From JACPRL01 sp035573715 (GTDB taxonomy: Bacteria > Acidobacteriota > Terriglobia > Acidiferrales > 2-02-FULL-67-57), in the NCBI GenBank assembly GCA_035573715.1, contig DATLZZ010000008.1, positions 1 to 64,000 of the forward strand: a DNA stretch of 64,000 bases. The letters are read 5' to 3'. Below, in pieces: positions 7,192 to 16,495 of the stretch. The notes under the pieces are model-generated. The model worked only from the letters and a program-made list of their open reading frames with translations, ran no database searches and was not told where the DNA came from. How positions within the stretch are numbered: position 1 is the stretch's first letter; the number at the start of each line of letters is the position of its first letter. The position numbers and the translations under genes were made by a program.

Positions 7192-8340
7192 TCACTCCTC
7201 TGGGGTCGTTGGCCTGCGTCGGAACAGGTAGGCGAGAGTTGTGCCAATCACCAGGCCGACCACATAGCCATAGGGCAGGCCGGCGCAAAGCAGGCCGACG
7301 AGCAGCACCAACATGAAGTCTCGCCGCTCCGGGACCACGTCGCGCACCAGCGTCATCAGCGCCACGGCTTCGAAGAACAGAATTACACCCAGCACCGGCT
7401 TGGGAAACAGTTCGATGGCAACCTGGAAGCCGCGGCTCAGAAACAGCCCCAGGGCGACGTAGAACGACCCTTCCAAGATCACCGAGCCGCCGGTGCGGCC
7501 GCCGAAAGTGTAGTGGCCGGCCATCCCGCCGGAGCCATGGCAGGTGGGAATTCCGCTCAGGAAGGGATTGATCAGGTTCATCAGCGCGTAGGTGAAGCCG
7601 ATCTTGCGGACGCCGACTTTCCGGTCGGGGAAGTAGTCGGCAATGACCTGCTGCGTGGCCAGGACGGAGTTGGCCAGCGACAAGGGCAGTTGAGGCAAGG
7701 CCAGCACTACCAGGCCGGTGAGCACGTCTTCCGCTCTCGGGATATGCAGGCGCGGCAGAGCCAGCCCCACGCCGCCCGCCAGTTGACCCGCGTCCAGGCG
7801 CGTCAGAAGCCCGTAGGCGATGCCGAGAGGAATAATTACCAGCGCGGGCGGAACTCTGCGATTGCCCAGCAGGAAGATCGTCAGCGCGAAGCTGAGCGCG
7901 GCCAGCGCGTAGCCGGCGAGGCCGTCGGCCCGCACGTAGTCGCCCAGCGCCAGCAGGGCCAGTTGCATCCCCAACCCGAGCTGCACCCCGCGCACGACGC
8001 TTTTCGGCACCAGACGCGCCAGCCCGCCCAGCAGCCCGCTGACGGACAGAAGCAGCATGAGAACGCCGATGGCCAGCCCGCCGCCAAAGAGCACGTCTCC
8101 GCTCAACCTTTGGGTGATGACGATCACCGCCATGGCTTTGAGCGGCTGCACGGGCATCGGCAGGCCGTAGGCCAGGCCGGTGAGAATCTGCATGGCGCCG
8201 AACATCACCAGCGCGCTGGTGGTATCCAGGCCCGCCACCAGGATCATCCCGACAATCAGCGGGAAGTCGGTTCCAAAATCGCCGAAGGAGCCCGAGAGTT
8301 CGTTGCGGTCGAAGCGAACCCATTCGCGCCAGGCTTTCAT
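7192..8340 (-). CDS. MOT1-type molybdate/sulfate transporter
   Basis: 382 residues from the ATG at 8340; longer frames upstream are rejected because the conserved region begins here. It has about ten or more hydrophobic helices and the hallmark segments SGSFGDFGTDFPL near the N-terminus, GLPMPVQPLKAMAV, and PTCHGSGGMAGHYTFGGRTG in the second half. These define the MFS_MOT1 family, known for high-affinity molybdate uptake in plants and algae and predicted for it in bacteria. The moaA gene with a Moco riboswitch at the other end of the window fits a molybdenum role. Confidence 0.9.
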   Translation of the reverse strand: MKAWREWVRFDRNELSGSFGDFGTDFPLIVGMILVAGLDTTSALVMFGAMQILTGLAYGLPMPVQPLKAMAVIVITQRLSGDVLFGGGLAIGVLMLLLSVSGLLGGLARLVPKSVVRGVQLGLGMQLALLALGDYVRADGLAGYALAALSFALTIFLLGNRRVPPALVIIPLGIAYGLLTRLDAGQLAGGVGLALPRLHIPRAEDVLTGLVVLALPQLPLSLANSVLATQQVIADYFPDRKVGVRKIGFTYALMNLINPFLSGIPTCHGSGGMAGHYTFGGRTGGSVILEGSFYVALGLFLSRGFQVAIELFPKPVLGVILFFEAVALMTLVRDVVPERRDFMLVLLVGLLCAGLPYGYVVGLVIGTTLAYLFRRRPTTPEE

Positions 8341-8487
8341 TCGCCGGGTCCTCCGAGGGCCGCAGAACCGGCCCGCGCGGACTATACCCAGCCGGGAAGG
8401 GCGACACAAGCGGCTCGGCGCAGCCTTGACAGATTAACTATGGTTAACAAATTATGGTAATGCAGATTAATATCGAGAGGCCCGACA

Positions 8488-9159
8488 ATGGATCCGAAGA
8501 GCCTCCTGCGGGTCTGCCTGCAAACCGTTTTCGTGTTTGCCGTCGCCTTCACCGGCTGGGGCTGGGACGACCTGCCGGGCTTCTTTGCCCATCCGGCCCG
8601 CGCGGGGCTGGTCGGGGTCGCCCTGCTCAGCTTGTTGCTGGTGGTGGCGCTGCGGATTCCGCTCGCGATGCTGCGCAAGGGCTCGCGGCCTGTTGGGCGG
8701 CAGCGGTGGGCGCTGGCTAGCTTGTTCCTGCTCGTGCTGACGCTGATGTTCCTGCTGGCGTATGGCGACCGCCGAGACTGGCTCACGTTCGATGCGCCCG
8801 ACGGGCTGCGCTATCTGGCCGTGGCCGTGTACTTCGCGGGCAATGTCATCGCCTTCACCGCGGTGAAGACGCTCGGGCGGCAATACAGCGGCTACGTAAC
8901 CCTGCAGGAGAACCATCAGCTCATTCAGTCTGGTATCTACGGGCTGATTCGCCATCCCATCTACCTGCGGATGCTGCTGGTCGGCGTCAGCGTCCCGGTC
9001 ATCTTCCGGAGCTGGCTGTGGGTTCCCTTCTTTCTATCTGTGCTCGGCTTCGTCGCCTGCCGGATTCGCAGCGAAGAGAAGCTGCTGGCCCAGCAGTTCG
9101 GCGGCGAGTTCGAAACCTACCGCCGCCGCACCTGGCGGCTCATCCCCTATCTTTACTAG
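8488..9159 (+). CDS. Isoprenylcysteine carboxyl methyltransferase-like membrane protein
   Basis: 223 residues with about five hydrophobic helices. The C-terminal signature of the ICMT/PEMT family is clear: IYGLIRHPIYL near residue 150, then RIRSEEKLL and EFETYRRRTWRLIPYLY. Bacterial members methylate small hydrophobic or lipid substrates, and the substrate here is unknown. A GAGAGG ribosome binding site precedes the ATG. An AT-rich stretch with TTGACA at 8426-8431 and the palindromic TTAACTATGGTTAA (8434-8447) probably holds the promoter. Confidence 0.88.
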   Translation: MDPKSLLRVCLQTVFVFAVAFTGWGWDDLPGFFAHPARAGLVGVALLSLLLVVALRIPLAMLRKGSRPVGRQRWALASLFLLVLTLMFLLAYGDRRDWLTFDAPDGLRYLAVAVYFAGNVIAFTAVKTLGRQYSGYVTLQENHQLIQSGIYGLIRHPIYLRMLLVGVSVPVIFRSWLWVPFFLSVLGFVACRIRSEEKLLAQQFGGEFETYRRRTWRLIPYLY

Positions 9160-10136
9160 GCGAGTACCGGGAGACCGTTCCGAACCAGCGGGCGCGGGTC
9201 GAGGCGGTAGAGGCCGGCAGCGTGGGCGGCGGCGACGGCTTCTTCGAACTCGCTCGAGGTGAGAGAGCGGTTGATCTCGACGTAGTCTTTGCGGCCGACT
9301 TTGCCGGCGGGATGGTACTGCGCCATCACGTTGACGTAGGTATTGGGCCCGAGCTCGCGCGCCACCCAGTCCATGATCTCCCGGGTGCCGGCGATGCCGC
9401 CCGGCATCACCAGATGGCGCAGAATGAGGCCGCGCAGCGCCAGGCCGTTTTCATCCACGACCAGATCGCCCACCTGCTCGTGCATGCGTTTGATGACGCG
9501 CCGGGCAGCTTCCGGATAGTTGGGCGCCTTCGAATAGTGCCTCGCCCTCTCCGGGTCCCAGAACTTGAAGTCCGGCATATAGATGTCGATCACGCCATTC
9601 ATCAGTTCGATGGACTCGAGCGAGTCGTAGGCGCTGGTGTTGTAGACCAGCGGCAGCCGCAGCCCGCGCTCGATGGCCAGCGGCAGCGCTTCGAGAATCT
9701 GCGCCACCACGTGTTCGGGCGTGACGAAGTTGATGTTGTGGCAGCCAAGATCTTGGAGGCGAAGCATCATCGCCGCCAGCTCGTCCGGCTTCGTCTTCTG
9801 CCCCACTCCTTCCCAGCTGGTTTCGAAGTTCTGGCAGAAGACGCAGCGCAGGTTGCACCAGCCGAAAAAGATGGTGCCGGAGCCGTTCCAGCCGCGCAGG
9901 CAATCTTCTTCACCGTGATGCGGAAAGTAGCTGGAGACGACGGCGTAGCGGCCGGTCTTGCAGACAGCGAAGCGGTCGTGCAAGCGGTCGACGTGGCAGT
10001 CGCGCGGGCACAGCGTGCAGTCGGCCAGCAACGCCAGCGCGCGCTCGGCGCGCCGCTCGAGTTCGCCGGATTCGAACAGGGACAGATAGGCAGGTTGAAA
10101 CTCGGCGCGCCTCCGGCAGATCGCGACGGTGCTCAT
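9156..10136 (-). CDS. Radical SAM protein, PflX-like (COG1313)
   Basis: 326 residues from the ATG at 10136, which is preferred to an upstream start that would overlap the dnaK promoter. An N-terminal cysteine group (CTLCPRDCHVDR) precedes the radical SAM triad WCNLRCVFCQNFE (CxxxCxxC). This order matches the PflX group, relatives of pyruvate formate-lyase activating enzyme. The glycyl radical partner is not in the window, so the substrate is unknown. It overlaps the end of the methyltransferase gene by four bases, tail to tail. Confidence 0.9.
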   Translation of the reverse strand: MSTVAICRRRAEFQPAYLSLFESGELERRAERALALLADCTLCPRDCHVDRLHDRFAVCKTGRYAVVSSYFPHHGEEDCLRGWNGSGTIFFGWCNLRCVFCQNFETSWEGVGQKTKPDELAAMMLRLQDLGCHNINFVTPEHVVAQILEALPLAIERGLRLPLVYNTSAYDSLESIELMNGVIDIYMPDFKFWDPERARHYSKAPNYPEAARRVIKRMHEQVGDLVVDENGLALRGLILRHLVMPGGIAGTREIMDWVARELGPNTYVNVMAQYHPAGKVGRKDYVEINRSLTSSEFEEAVAAAHAAGLYRLDPRPLVRNGLPVLA

Positions 10137-10210
10137 GCCTAGACCGACTCCAACTGATTCTAACTCATCGCACAAGCGAATCGAAATCTCAAGCGAACGA
10201 ATCTGTACTC

Positions 10211-10239
10211 TTGACAATGAACGGCTCATATCCTATACT
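10211..10239 (+). promoter_or_regulatory. dnaK operon promoter
   Basis: TTGACA (10211-10216), exactly 17 bases, TATACT (10234-10239). A perfect 12-base palindrome ATATGGCCATAT follows at 10259-10270 in the leader. I looked for the HspR operator (HAIR, CTTGAGT-N7-ACTCAAG) and found only one degenerate half (TCTCAAG, 10187-10193). Confidence 0.75.
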
Positions 10240-10317
10240 ATGGCTGCACTAAAAGAGGATATGGCCATATGTTGGCGTAATCTGCTGAAATATAAGGACG
10301 TACGGAGGGATTAGAGA

Positions 10318-12243
10318 ATGTCAAGAATCATCGGCATAGACTTGGGAACCACGAACTCCGTTGTGGCCGTGATGCAGGCGGGCGAGCCTGTGGTGATTCC
10401 CAACCAGGAAGGCAGCCGGATTACACCGTCGGTTGTCGGCTTTGCCAAATCGGGCGAGCGGCTGGTGGGTCAGGTAGCCAAGCGCCAAGCCATCACCAAC
10501 CCGGAGAACACTGTCTACTCCATCAAACGCTTCATGGGCCGCCGGTTCCACGAGGTACGGGAAGAAATCAAGCAAGTTCCCTTCAAAGTGGTGGAGGCCA
10601 AGAACGGGGACGCCTGGGTCGAGGTGATGGGCAAGCAGTACTCGCCCCCACAGGTGTCGGCCATCATCCTTCAGAAGCTGAAGGCTGCGGCGGAGGACTA
10701 TCTGGGCGAGAAGGTGGAGAAAGCGGTCATTACCGTTCCGGCCTACTTCAACGACAGCCAGCGGCAGGCGACCAAAGACGCGGGCGAGATTGCAGGTCTG
10801 GAGGTTGTTCGCATCATCAACGAGCCGACCGCGGCGGCGCTGGCCTACGGGCTCGACAAGAAGAAGGACGAAGTCATCGCGGTGTACGACTTCGGCGGCG
10901 GCACCTTCGACATCTCCATCCTCGAGGTCGGCGAGGGTGTGGTTGAAGTCAAAGCCACCAACGGCGACACCCACCTGGGCGGGGACGACATCGACCAGAG
11001 AGTCATCGACTGGATTATTGAAGAGTACCGCCGCGACCAGGGCATCGACCTCTCCAAGGACCGCATGGCGTTGCAGCGGCTGAAGGAAGCGGCGGAGAAA
11101 GCCAAGATCGAACTCTCGCAGTTGATGGAGACGGAGATCAACCTGCCGTTCATCACCGCCGACGCCAGCGGCCCCAAGCACCTGCAGCTCAAGCTCACGC
11201 GGGCCAAGCTCGAACAGTTGATGGAAGACCTCATCCAGCGCTCGCTCGGTCCCTGCCGGCAGGCGCTGGCTGACGCGGGCTTGAAGCCCGGCCAGATTGA
11301 CGAAGTGGTGTTGGTCGGTGGCTCGACCCGCATCCCGCGCGTGCAGCAAGTGGTGAAAGAGCTGTTCGGCAAGGAGCCGCACAAGGGAGTGAACCCCGAC
11401 GAAGTGGTGGCGGTGGGCGCGGCCATCCAAGGCGGCGTGCTGGGCGGGGAAGTGAAGGACATCCTGCTGCTCGACGTCACGCCGCTTTCGCTCGGGGTGG
11501 AGACGCTGGGCGGCGTAATGACCACGCTCATCCCGCGCAACACCACCATTCCGACCCGCAAGAGCGAGACCTTCTCCACCGCAGCCGACAACCAGACCTC
11601 GGTGGAGATTCACGTATTGCAGGGCGAGCGGCCGATGGCGCGCGACAACCGCACTTTGGGCAAGTTCCACCTGGTGGGAATTCCGCCGGCGCCCCGCGGC
11701 GTGCCCCAGATCGAGGTGACGTTCGACATCGACGCCAACGGCATCCTCAACGTCTCGGCCCGCGATGTGGCCACTGGCCGCGAGCAGAAAATCACCATCA
11801 CCGCCTCGAGTGGCCTCTCCAAGGAGGAAGTGGATAGGATGGCCAGGGACGCCGAGGAGCACGCGGCGGAAGACCGCAAGCGCATGGCGGAAGTCGAGGC
11901 GCGCAACCGGCTCGACACGATGGTCTACAGCGTGGAGAAACTGCTGCGCGAGAACCGCGAGAAGCTGGCCGCCGACGACGTGACGGCGGTCGAGGCGGCC
12001 CTGGAGGATGCGCGCAAGGCGCTCCACGAAGGCGCGATGGACCGCATCAGCGTGGCGCTCGACAACCTCACCAAGGTCAGCCACCGGATGGCGGAGGCGA
12101 TGTACCAGAAAGCCGCCGCTGGATCGGCTCCCGGCGCGGCGGCGGCTGGCGAGGCGGGTGGTGCCAAGCCGAGGGAGGAGCCGAAGCAGGGCGAAGTCAT
12201 CGACGCCGAGTACGTGGACGTGGACGACAAGAAGGTGAACTAA
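10318..12243 (+). CDS. dnaK: Chaperone protein DnaK (Hsp70)
   Basis: 641 residues. Starts [15 protein letters not shown], the Hsp70 phosphate-1 loop. [10 protein letters not shown] and the [10 protein letters not shown] adenosine motif are present, and the protein ends with the bacterial tail [10 protein letters not shown]. The ATPase domain spans about residues 1-385, followed by the substrate-binding domain and lid. It refolds proteins together with DnaJ, encoded two genes later. A GGAGG ribosome binding site sits eight bases before the ATG. First gene of a four-gene heat-shock operon. Confidence 0.98.
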   Translation: MSRIIGIDLGTTNSVVAVMQAGEPVVIPNQEGSRITPSVVGFAKSGERLVGQVAKRQAITNPENTVYSIKRFMGRRFHEVREEIKQVPFKVVEAKNGDAWVEVMGKQYSPPQVSAIILQKLKAAAEDYLGEKVEKAVITVPAYFNDSQRQATKDAGEIAGLEVVRIINEPTAAALAYGLDKKKDEVIAVYDFGGGTFDISILEVGEGVVEVKATNGDTHLGGDDIDQRVIDWIIEEYRRDQGIDLSKDRMALQRLKEAAEKAKIELSQLMETEINLPFITADASGPKHLQLKLTRAKLEQLMEDLIQRSLGPCRQALADAGLKPGQIDEVVLVGGSTRIPRVQQVVKELFGKEPHKGVNPDEVVAVGAAIQGGVLGGEVKDILLLDVTPLSLGVETLGGVMTTLIPRNTTIPTRKSETFSTAADNQTSVEIHVLQGERPMARDNRTLGKFHLVGIPPAPRGVPQIEVTFDIDANGILNVSARDVATGREQKITITASSGLSKEEVDRMARDAEEHAAEDRKRMAEVEARNRLDTMVYSVEKLLRENREKLAADDVTAVEAALEDARKALHEGAMDRISVALDNLTKVSHRMAEAMYQKAAAGSAPGAAAAGEAGGAKPREEPKQGEVIDAEYVDVDDKKVN

Positions 12244-12252
12244 GAACGACCC

Positions 12253-12639
12253 ATGACCAGCCCGCAACGCACACCCAGCGAGGACGAGGGGTTCCGCACC
12301 TACCCGGTCAGCCTGCACATCGAGCGTACGGGCCCGCCGCGGAAGATTCGTTCGCTCACCGACGGTGGGGCCGTCTACCAGGTAGCGCTCTCGGCACAGC
12401 CGGGACGGCTGTGGCGCAGCTTGTTTCTCGAGCAGGACGAATACGAGCCTGACTTTGTTCCGTCTTTGGTGCGCTTTACCTACCATCCGCCGGGGGCCAA
12501 CTTTGCCGCCGAGGAGTGGCAACTGCAGGCGCGGCTGAAGCTGCTCGATCTCTGGATCGATGCCACCAACCGCCGCTGCGCCGGTCCGGCGCGGGCAGAG
12601 CGCAAGATGGGTCCGGCCGACCGCCGTAAGAGTCAGTAG
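12253..12639 (+). CDS. Unknown protein in the dnaK operon
   Basis: 128 residues, not recognised. It fills the space between dnaK and dnaJ where many bacteria have grpE, but it lacks the long N-terminal coiled coil of GrpE and shows no GrpE signature. The sequence is charged, predicted soluble, with a beta-rich central part and a basic tail (RAERKMGPADRRKS). It starts 9 bases after dnaK and ends 3 bases before dnaJ, so it is surely cotranscribed. A role as cochaperone or accessory factor is inference from position only. Confidence 0.75.
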   Translation: MTSPQRTPSEDEGFRTYPVSLHIERTGPPRKIRSLTDGGAVYQVALSAQPGRLWRSLFLEQDEYEPDFVPSLVRFTYHPPGANFAAEEWQLQARLKLLDLWIDATNRRCAGPARAERKMGPADRRKSQ

Positions 12640-12642
12640 GTC

Positions 12643-13779
12643 ATGGCGACGGCGACCAAGCACGATTACTACGAGCTGCTGGGGGTGAGCCGCGAGGCTT
12701 CGGCCGCCGATATCCGCAAGGCCTACCGGCGGCTGGCGCGCAAGTATCACCCCGACGTCAACCCCGGCGACAAACACGCCGAAGAAAAGTTCAAGCACAT
12801 CCAGGAAGCCTACGAAGTCCTGAGCGACCCCAAGAAGAGGAAGATGTACGACCAGTACGGCTTCTACAACGAACAGTTCAAGCCCGGCCAGGGAGCGCCG
12901 GCGGCAGGCTTCGACTTCAGTGGGTTTGACTTCTCGAACCTGGGCGGCGGGGGCGGCTCAAGCTTCCGCGATATTTTCTCCGACTTTTTCTCGCGCTTTG
13001 CGGGCGGCCCGGCGGAGGCGGCGCCGGAACCGCAGCGGGGCAGCGACCTGGAGTATCAAGTCGAGATCAGTTTCTGGGAGTCCATTCGGGGTACGGTGCG
13101 CAAGCTGACGATTTCGCGACTGGACGCTTGCGCGGCGTGCAGCGGCACGGGGGCCGTCGGCGGGCCGGCGACCTGCTCAGCCTGCGGCGGCCGTGGCCAG
13201 GTGGTGCAGGCGGCCGGGCCGATGCGCTTCAACATGACCTGCACGCGCTGCGGCGGCTCGGGCCGCGTGCGAACGAACTGCCGGCACTGCGGCGGCGAAG
13301 GGCGCGTGCCGCAAACGGAGACGATTGACGTCCGTATCCCGGCTGGGGTGGCAGAGGGCTCGCGAGTGCGGGTGGCGAGGATGGGCAATGCCGGCCTACA
13401 CGGCGGCCCGTCGGGCGACCTCTACATTGTGACGAGAGTGCAACCGCATCCGTTCTTCGAGCGACGCGGCGACGACCTCTACACCGTTGTGCCCATCTCG
13501 GTGGACGAAGCGGCGCTGGGGGCCAGGATCGAAGTGCCGACGATTGACGGCCGCGCCCTGCTGAAGGTTCCGCCGGGGACGCAGTCGGGGCAACGGTTCC
13601 GCCTGCGCGAAAAGGGCGCGCCCTCGCTGCGCACCGGGCGGCGCGGCGACCAGTTTGTCGAAGTGCGCATCGTGCTGCCCAAGGTGCTGGACGAGCGACA
13701 GAAGAAGCATCTGCAGGATTTTGCCAAGCTGAGCCGCGAGAACCCGCGGGCGGAAATCTACGCCGCGGCCACGCGCTAG
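12643..13779 (+). CDS. dnaJ: Chaperone protein DnaJ (Hsp40)
   Basis: 378 residues. The J domain contains [10 protein letters not shown] (HPD motif at about 35-38) that stimulates the DnaK ATPase. A Gly/Phe-rich linker follows (about 75-115). Four zinc-binding CxxCxGxG repeats are intact: [32 protein letters not shown]. The C-terminal substrate-binding domains complete a type I DnaJ. It sits between the unknown operon protein and hspR. Confidence 0.97.
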   Translation: MATATKHDYYELLGVSREASAADIRKAYRRLARKYHPDVNPGDKHAEEKFKHIQEAYEVLSDPKKRKMYDQYGFYNEQFKPGQGAPAAGFDFSGFDFSNLGGGGGSSFRDIFSDFFSRFAGGPAEAAPEPQRGSDLEYQVEISFWESIRGTVRKLTISRLDACAACSGTGAVGGPATCSACGGRGQVVQAAGPMRFNMTCTRCGGSGRVRTNCRHCGGEGRVPQTETIDVRIPAGVAEGSRVRVARMGNAGLHGGPSGDLYIVTRVQPHPFFERRGDDLYTVVPISVDEAALGARIEVPTIDGRALLKVPPGTQSGQRFRLREKGAPSLRTGRRGDQFVEVRIVLPKVLDERQKKHLQDFAKLSRENPRAEIYAAATR

Positions 13780-13787
13780 AGGCTGCC

Positions 13788-14216
13788 ATGCCCCGAGGCC
13801 GCAAAGGAACCGGAAAGAAGCGCCGGATGCGGGTGGGCTACATGATCAGCGCCGTGGCGGAAAAGTACGGGCTGCATCCGCAGACGCTGCGGCTCTACGA
13901 GCGCGAAGGGCTGCTGACGCCGTCGCGCAGCGACGGCAACACGCGCTTCTATACCGAAGCCGATCTGAAGCGGCTGGAAGTCATTCTGAGTCTGACGCGC
14001 GACCTGGGAGTGAACCTGGCGGGCGTGCAAGTGGTGCTCAACATGCGCGAGCGGATTGAAGAGCTGCAGACCGAGGTGCGGCAGTTCGTCGAGTTTGTGA
14101 ACCAAGAGCTCGAGCGCATGCGCGACCGCGCCATGCAGGAGCGCTTTCGCACTGCGCTGGTGCGTGTCGGCCCCCGCGTCGGTGCGAGCGAACCCGAGAA
14201 GGCCAAAGCTTCCTAA
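13788..14216 (+). CDS. hspR: HspR-type MerR family heat-shock repressor
   Basis: 142 residues. After a basic N-terminal stretch comes a MerR-type winged helix: VGYMISAVAEKYGLHPQTLR, then LYEREGLLTPSR and TRFYTEADLKRLEVI. A coiled-coil region follows (about 90-120). This arrangement and the location at the end of a dnaK-dnaJ operon define HspR, which represses heat-shock genes together with DnaK as corepressor in actinobacteria and others. It has no metal-binding Cys of metalloregulatory MerR proteins. Confidence 0.92.
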   Translation: MPRGRKGTGKKRRMRVGYMISAVAEKYGLHPQTLRLYEREGLLTPSRSDGNTRFYTEADLKRLEVILSLTRDLGVNLAGVQVVLNMRERIEELQTEVRQFVEFVNQELERMRDRAMQERFRTALVRVGPRVGASEPEKAKAS

Positions 14217-14518
14217 TCGTTCTTGAGGCGTGGGTCGGTGAGAATCGAAAAAATGTAGGAGTGCTCGCGCTGGCCAAACTGCTGTCGCAGATGTCGCAAG
14301 TTTCCCAACAGCCCCGACGCCCAGGCGCGCTGGAAGTGCGCTTTGGGAATGGCGTGCTCGTGAGTTGAAGGCTGGAGCGAGCCGGCGTCGGCGGTGTAGG
14401 TGAAGCGCCGTCCGGCGAGCTCGTAAAACTCTTCGCCGGCGTGCCGGATGATCTCGTTCCAGATGTCTTCGAATGCAGTCACGAGGTTCGGGCGAATGTT
14501 AAATCTACTCGATGGCAA
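14213..14518 (-). CDS. Conserved-looking small protein of unknown function
   Basis: 101 residues, not recognised. The composition is that of a real soluble protein, rich in aromatic and charged residues (AFEDIWNEIIRHAGEEFYEL, then HAIPKAHFQRAW). It overlaps the end of hspR by four bases, tail to tail. No close neighbour on the same strand suggests a function. Codon use is like its surroundings, unlike the next plus-strand gene. Confidence 0.6.
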   Translation of the reverse strand: MPSSRFNIRPNLVTAFEDIWNEIIRHAGEEFYELAGRRFTYTADAGSLQPSTHEHAIPKAHFQRAWASGLLGNLRHLRQQFGQREHSYIFSILTDPRLKND

Positions 14519-14668
14519 GAAACCGAACAGCCAGGAGCGTTAGGTAAGCGACTTCCCGGGGAGGAACACGAACTCATTATTGTGGCCACGCAAGCGGACA
14601 AGCTCACAGAGTTGACAGTGAGAGAATGGTGTGCTACAGGCATTGCAAAGGTTGCTGGAGGTGCCACC

Positions 14669-15475
14669 ATGAACCAAACGAAGCTTATCATAGCTCTCCT
14701 TGGCGCTTTCACAACACTGTTTCTAGGTCCTCAATTCGCAATGTGTCAGCTTGGCCTGGTCGTTGTTCCCGCGATCCAAGCCAATGCCCCTGTAGCGGTC
14801 ATGGGAGTGGGAGTGCGCAAGGACGAGAGCGGATCGTCATATTTGCGTTTTTTCATCTTAAGAAACGAATCAGCATCGAGGCTGGACAGACTTCAGCTGG
14901 GCTGGACTCTTCACGATTGCGGGCCTGCTGAAAGCGACATAGTTGGCTGTGAGAGGAAGGCACCCGCCATGAAGGGTGTCTCGTCATTGCTCAATGTGGA
15001 ACTCCATCCGGGACAGGAGAAGAGCTTAGATGCCCCTATTGTTCACGTTGACAAGCTGAAAGCCAAGCTGCGAGCGCGCGGCCTGGACCTGCGCCATTTT
15101 TTCGTCGTTGTAGCGGGCGTTACACAAGCCGGGTTTGGGGACGGGAGCGAATGGGAATATGACATAGTCAATGAGAACCAGTGGGAATGGCAGGACTCCG
15201 AGGCAGGTTCCACGACCGGAAACGTTGCAACTTCGAGCGCCAGTTGTGAGGAGACCTGTGCGCGGGCGTGCGATCCAGATTTGAACCAATGCCGAGCAGC
15301 CCACCGCGCATACGTTTGCTGTTGTGACGCCGCAGGATGCTGGACCGCGAATTGCGCAAGGGGATGCGGGATACCAGCTCTGATAGTAGGCCATGGAACT
15401 GCGGTGAATCCGACGTTTACGTCGGTTTACATTACTCTGACCGCCTCTAAGTGGACGAGTTTGCAGTTCGGTTAG
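14669..15475 (+). CDS. Secreted cysteine-rich protein, unknown
   Basis: 268 residues from the ATG at 14669, which has TGGAGG seven bases upstream; the longer open frame is rejected. A signal peptide covers residues 1-26. The middle resembles an extracellular beta-rich domain. Residues 193-233 hold ten cysteines in 41 residues, including a CCC triplet, suggesting a disulfide-knotted module. Base composition is lower in GC than its neighbours, which hints at transfer. A possible promoter is TTGACA (14612-14617) with a weak TACAGG (14635-14640). Confidence 0.7.
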   Translation: MNQTKLIIALLGAFTTLFLGPQFAMCQLGLVVVPAIQANAPVAVMGVGVRKDESGSSYLRFFILRNESASRLDRLQLGWTLHDCGPAESDIVGCERKAPAMKGVSSLLNVELHPGQEKSLDAPIVHVDKLKAKLRARGLDLRHFFVVVAGVTQAGFGDGSEWEYDIVNENQWEWQDSEAGSTTGNVATSSASCEETCARACDPDLNQCRAAHRAYVCCCDAAGCWTANCARGCGIPALIVGHGTAVNPTFTSVYITLTASKWTSLQFG

Positions 15476-15570
15476 GCACCGGCCTTGCTTGTCCTCTGTC
15501 GGCCGGTGACTCCCCCGGCATCGCACGCCCGTTGTCATTCTTCATCCGTTCAACTATGCTTCGGCTTCCC

Positions 15571-16323
15571 ATGGCGGCGACCAACGGCGGTTGTCCTCTT
15601 TGCAGCGGCACCGGCTGGAAACCCGCGTCCGCTGACGGTACGGTGCGCGGCGTCGTGCGCTGCGACTGCATGGCGCAGGCGTCGCTCGAGCGCCGGCTGC
15701 GCGCCGCGCGCATTCCGCCGCGTTATCAGCACTGCGACTTCGCGAGCTTCCAGGCCAACGTGCACGAGCAGGCGGCCTTCAACCAGAGCCTGAGCGCGGC
15801 GCGGATGCAGGCGGAAGCCTTTGTGCGCGACTTCGTGCCCGGGCGCACCGAGTTCGGCCTGCTCTTCATGGGCCGCAGCGGGGTCGGGAAGACGCACCTG
15901 GCGGTGGCGGTGCTGCGCGGGCTGCTGGAGCGCGGCGCCGACTGCCTGTTCTGTGATTTCCGCGAGTTGTTGAAGACGATTCAGGACAGCTACAACTCCG
16001 TTTCGCAGACGACTGAGATGCAGGTGCTGACGCCGGTTCTGGAGAGCGAAGTGCTGCTGCTCGACGACCTGGGCGCGAGCAAACCGTCCATCTGGGTGCT
16101 CGACACCGTCGGCCACATCATCAACACGCGCTACAACGACCGCCGGGTCACGCTCATCACAACGAATTATCTCGACACCAAGTCGAGCCCCAATGAGGAC
16201 ACGCTGTCGGAGCGCATCGGCGAGCGGATGCGCTCGCGGCTCTACGAGATGTGTCGGGTGATTGACGTCAACGCCGACGACTTCCGCCGCCGGGTCAAAC
16301 AAGCGCAATACCACTTCCGGTAG
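15571..16323 (+). CDS. DnaC/IstB-like AAA+ ATPase
   Basis: 250 residues from the ATG at 15571; an ATG at 15556 is also possible, neither with a strong ribosome binding site. A small N-terminal zinc-type cluster (CPLCSGTGW, then RCDC) precedes an AAA+ domain with Walker A GRSGVGKTH, Walker B LLLDDLGA and a TTNYLD sensor segment. This is the organisation of DnaC/DnaI-type helicase loaders. No transposase is adjacent, so a replication role is more likely than an IstB role. Confidence 0.85.
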   Translation: MAATNGGCPLCSGTGWKPASADGTVRGVVRCDCMAQASLERRLRAARIPPRYQHCDFASFQANVHEQAAFNQSLSAARMQAEAFVRDFVPGRTEFGLLFMGRSGVGKTHLAVAVLRGLLERGADCLFCDFRELLKTIQDSYNSVSQTTEMQVLTPVLESEVLLLDDLGASKPSIWVLDTVGHIINTRYNDRRVTLITTNYLDTKSSPNEDTLSERIGERMRSRLYEMCRVIDVNADDFRRRVKQAQYHFR

Positions 16324-16337
16324 CGCAATCCGCAGCA

Positions 16338-16367
16338 TTGACACGGTTTTGGGGAATCCGCTATAGT
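16338..16367 (+). promoter_or_regulatory. rpsA promoter
   Basis: TTGACA (16338-16343), an 18-base spacer, and TATAGT (16362-16367). Transcription would start near 16375, leaving a leader of about 120 bases before the rpsA start. Confidence 0.7.
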
Positions 16368-16374
16368 GCCGCAA

Positions 16375-16405
16375 GTGTGCTGGTGGGGGACGGGAATCAG
16401 CACAC
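16375..16405 (+). promoter_or_regulatory. Hairpin at the 5' end of the rpsA leader
   Basis: GTGTGCTG (16375-16382) pairs perfectly with CAGCACAC (16398-16405) around a G-rich 15-base loop. It would form at the very 5' end of the rpsA transcript. S1 autoregulates its own translation in several bacteria, so this could be part of such control. Confidence 0.5.
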
Positions 16406-16495
16406 GCCGGCTGTTCCGAGGGACCAGCGCCGCGACGAAGTTGCTTCTTCGCTTTCGCAGATTCCGCGCAGCCGGTGAGTAGAAAAGGACAAACG

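Noticed and set aside
8426..8473. Confident promoter for the ICMT-like gene
   Set aside because: TTGACA is present, but no good -10 hexamer lies at 16-18 bases; an alternative TTAACA/TAATAT pair is only weak, so it is mentioned with the gene and not listed separately.
10141..10317. HspR operator (HAIR) in the dnaK control region
   Set aside because: Only one degenerate half-site (TCTCAAG) was found; the second half at the correct spacing is absent.
10321..12798. Open frame of 825 codons on the minus strand opposite dnaK
   Set aside because: Antisense shadow of dnaK; no initiation signal and no recognisable domain.
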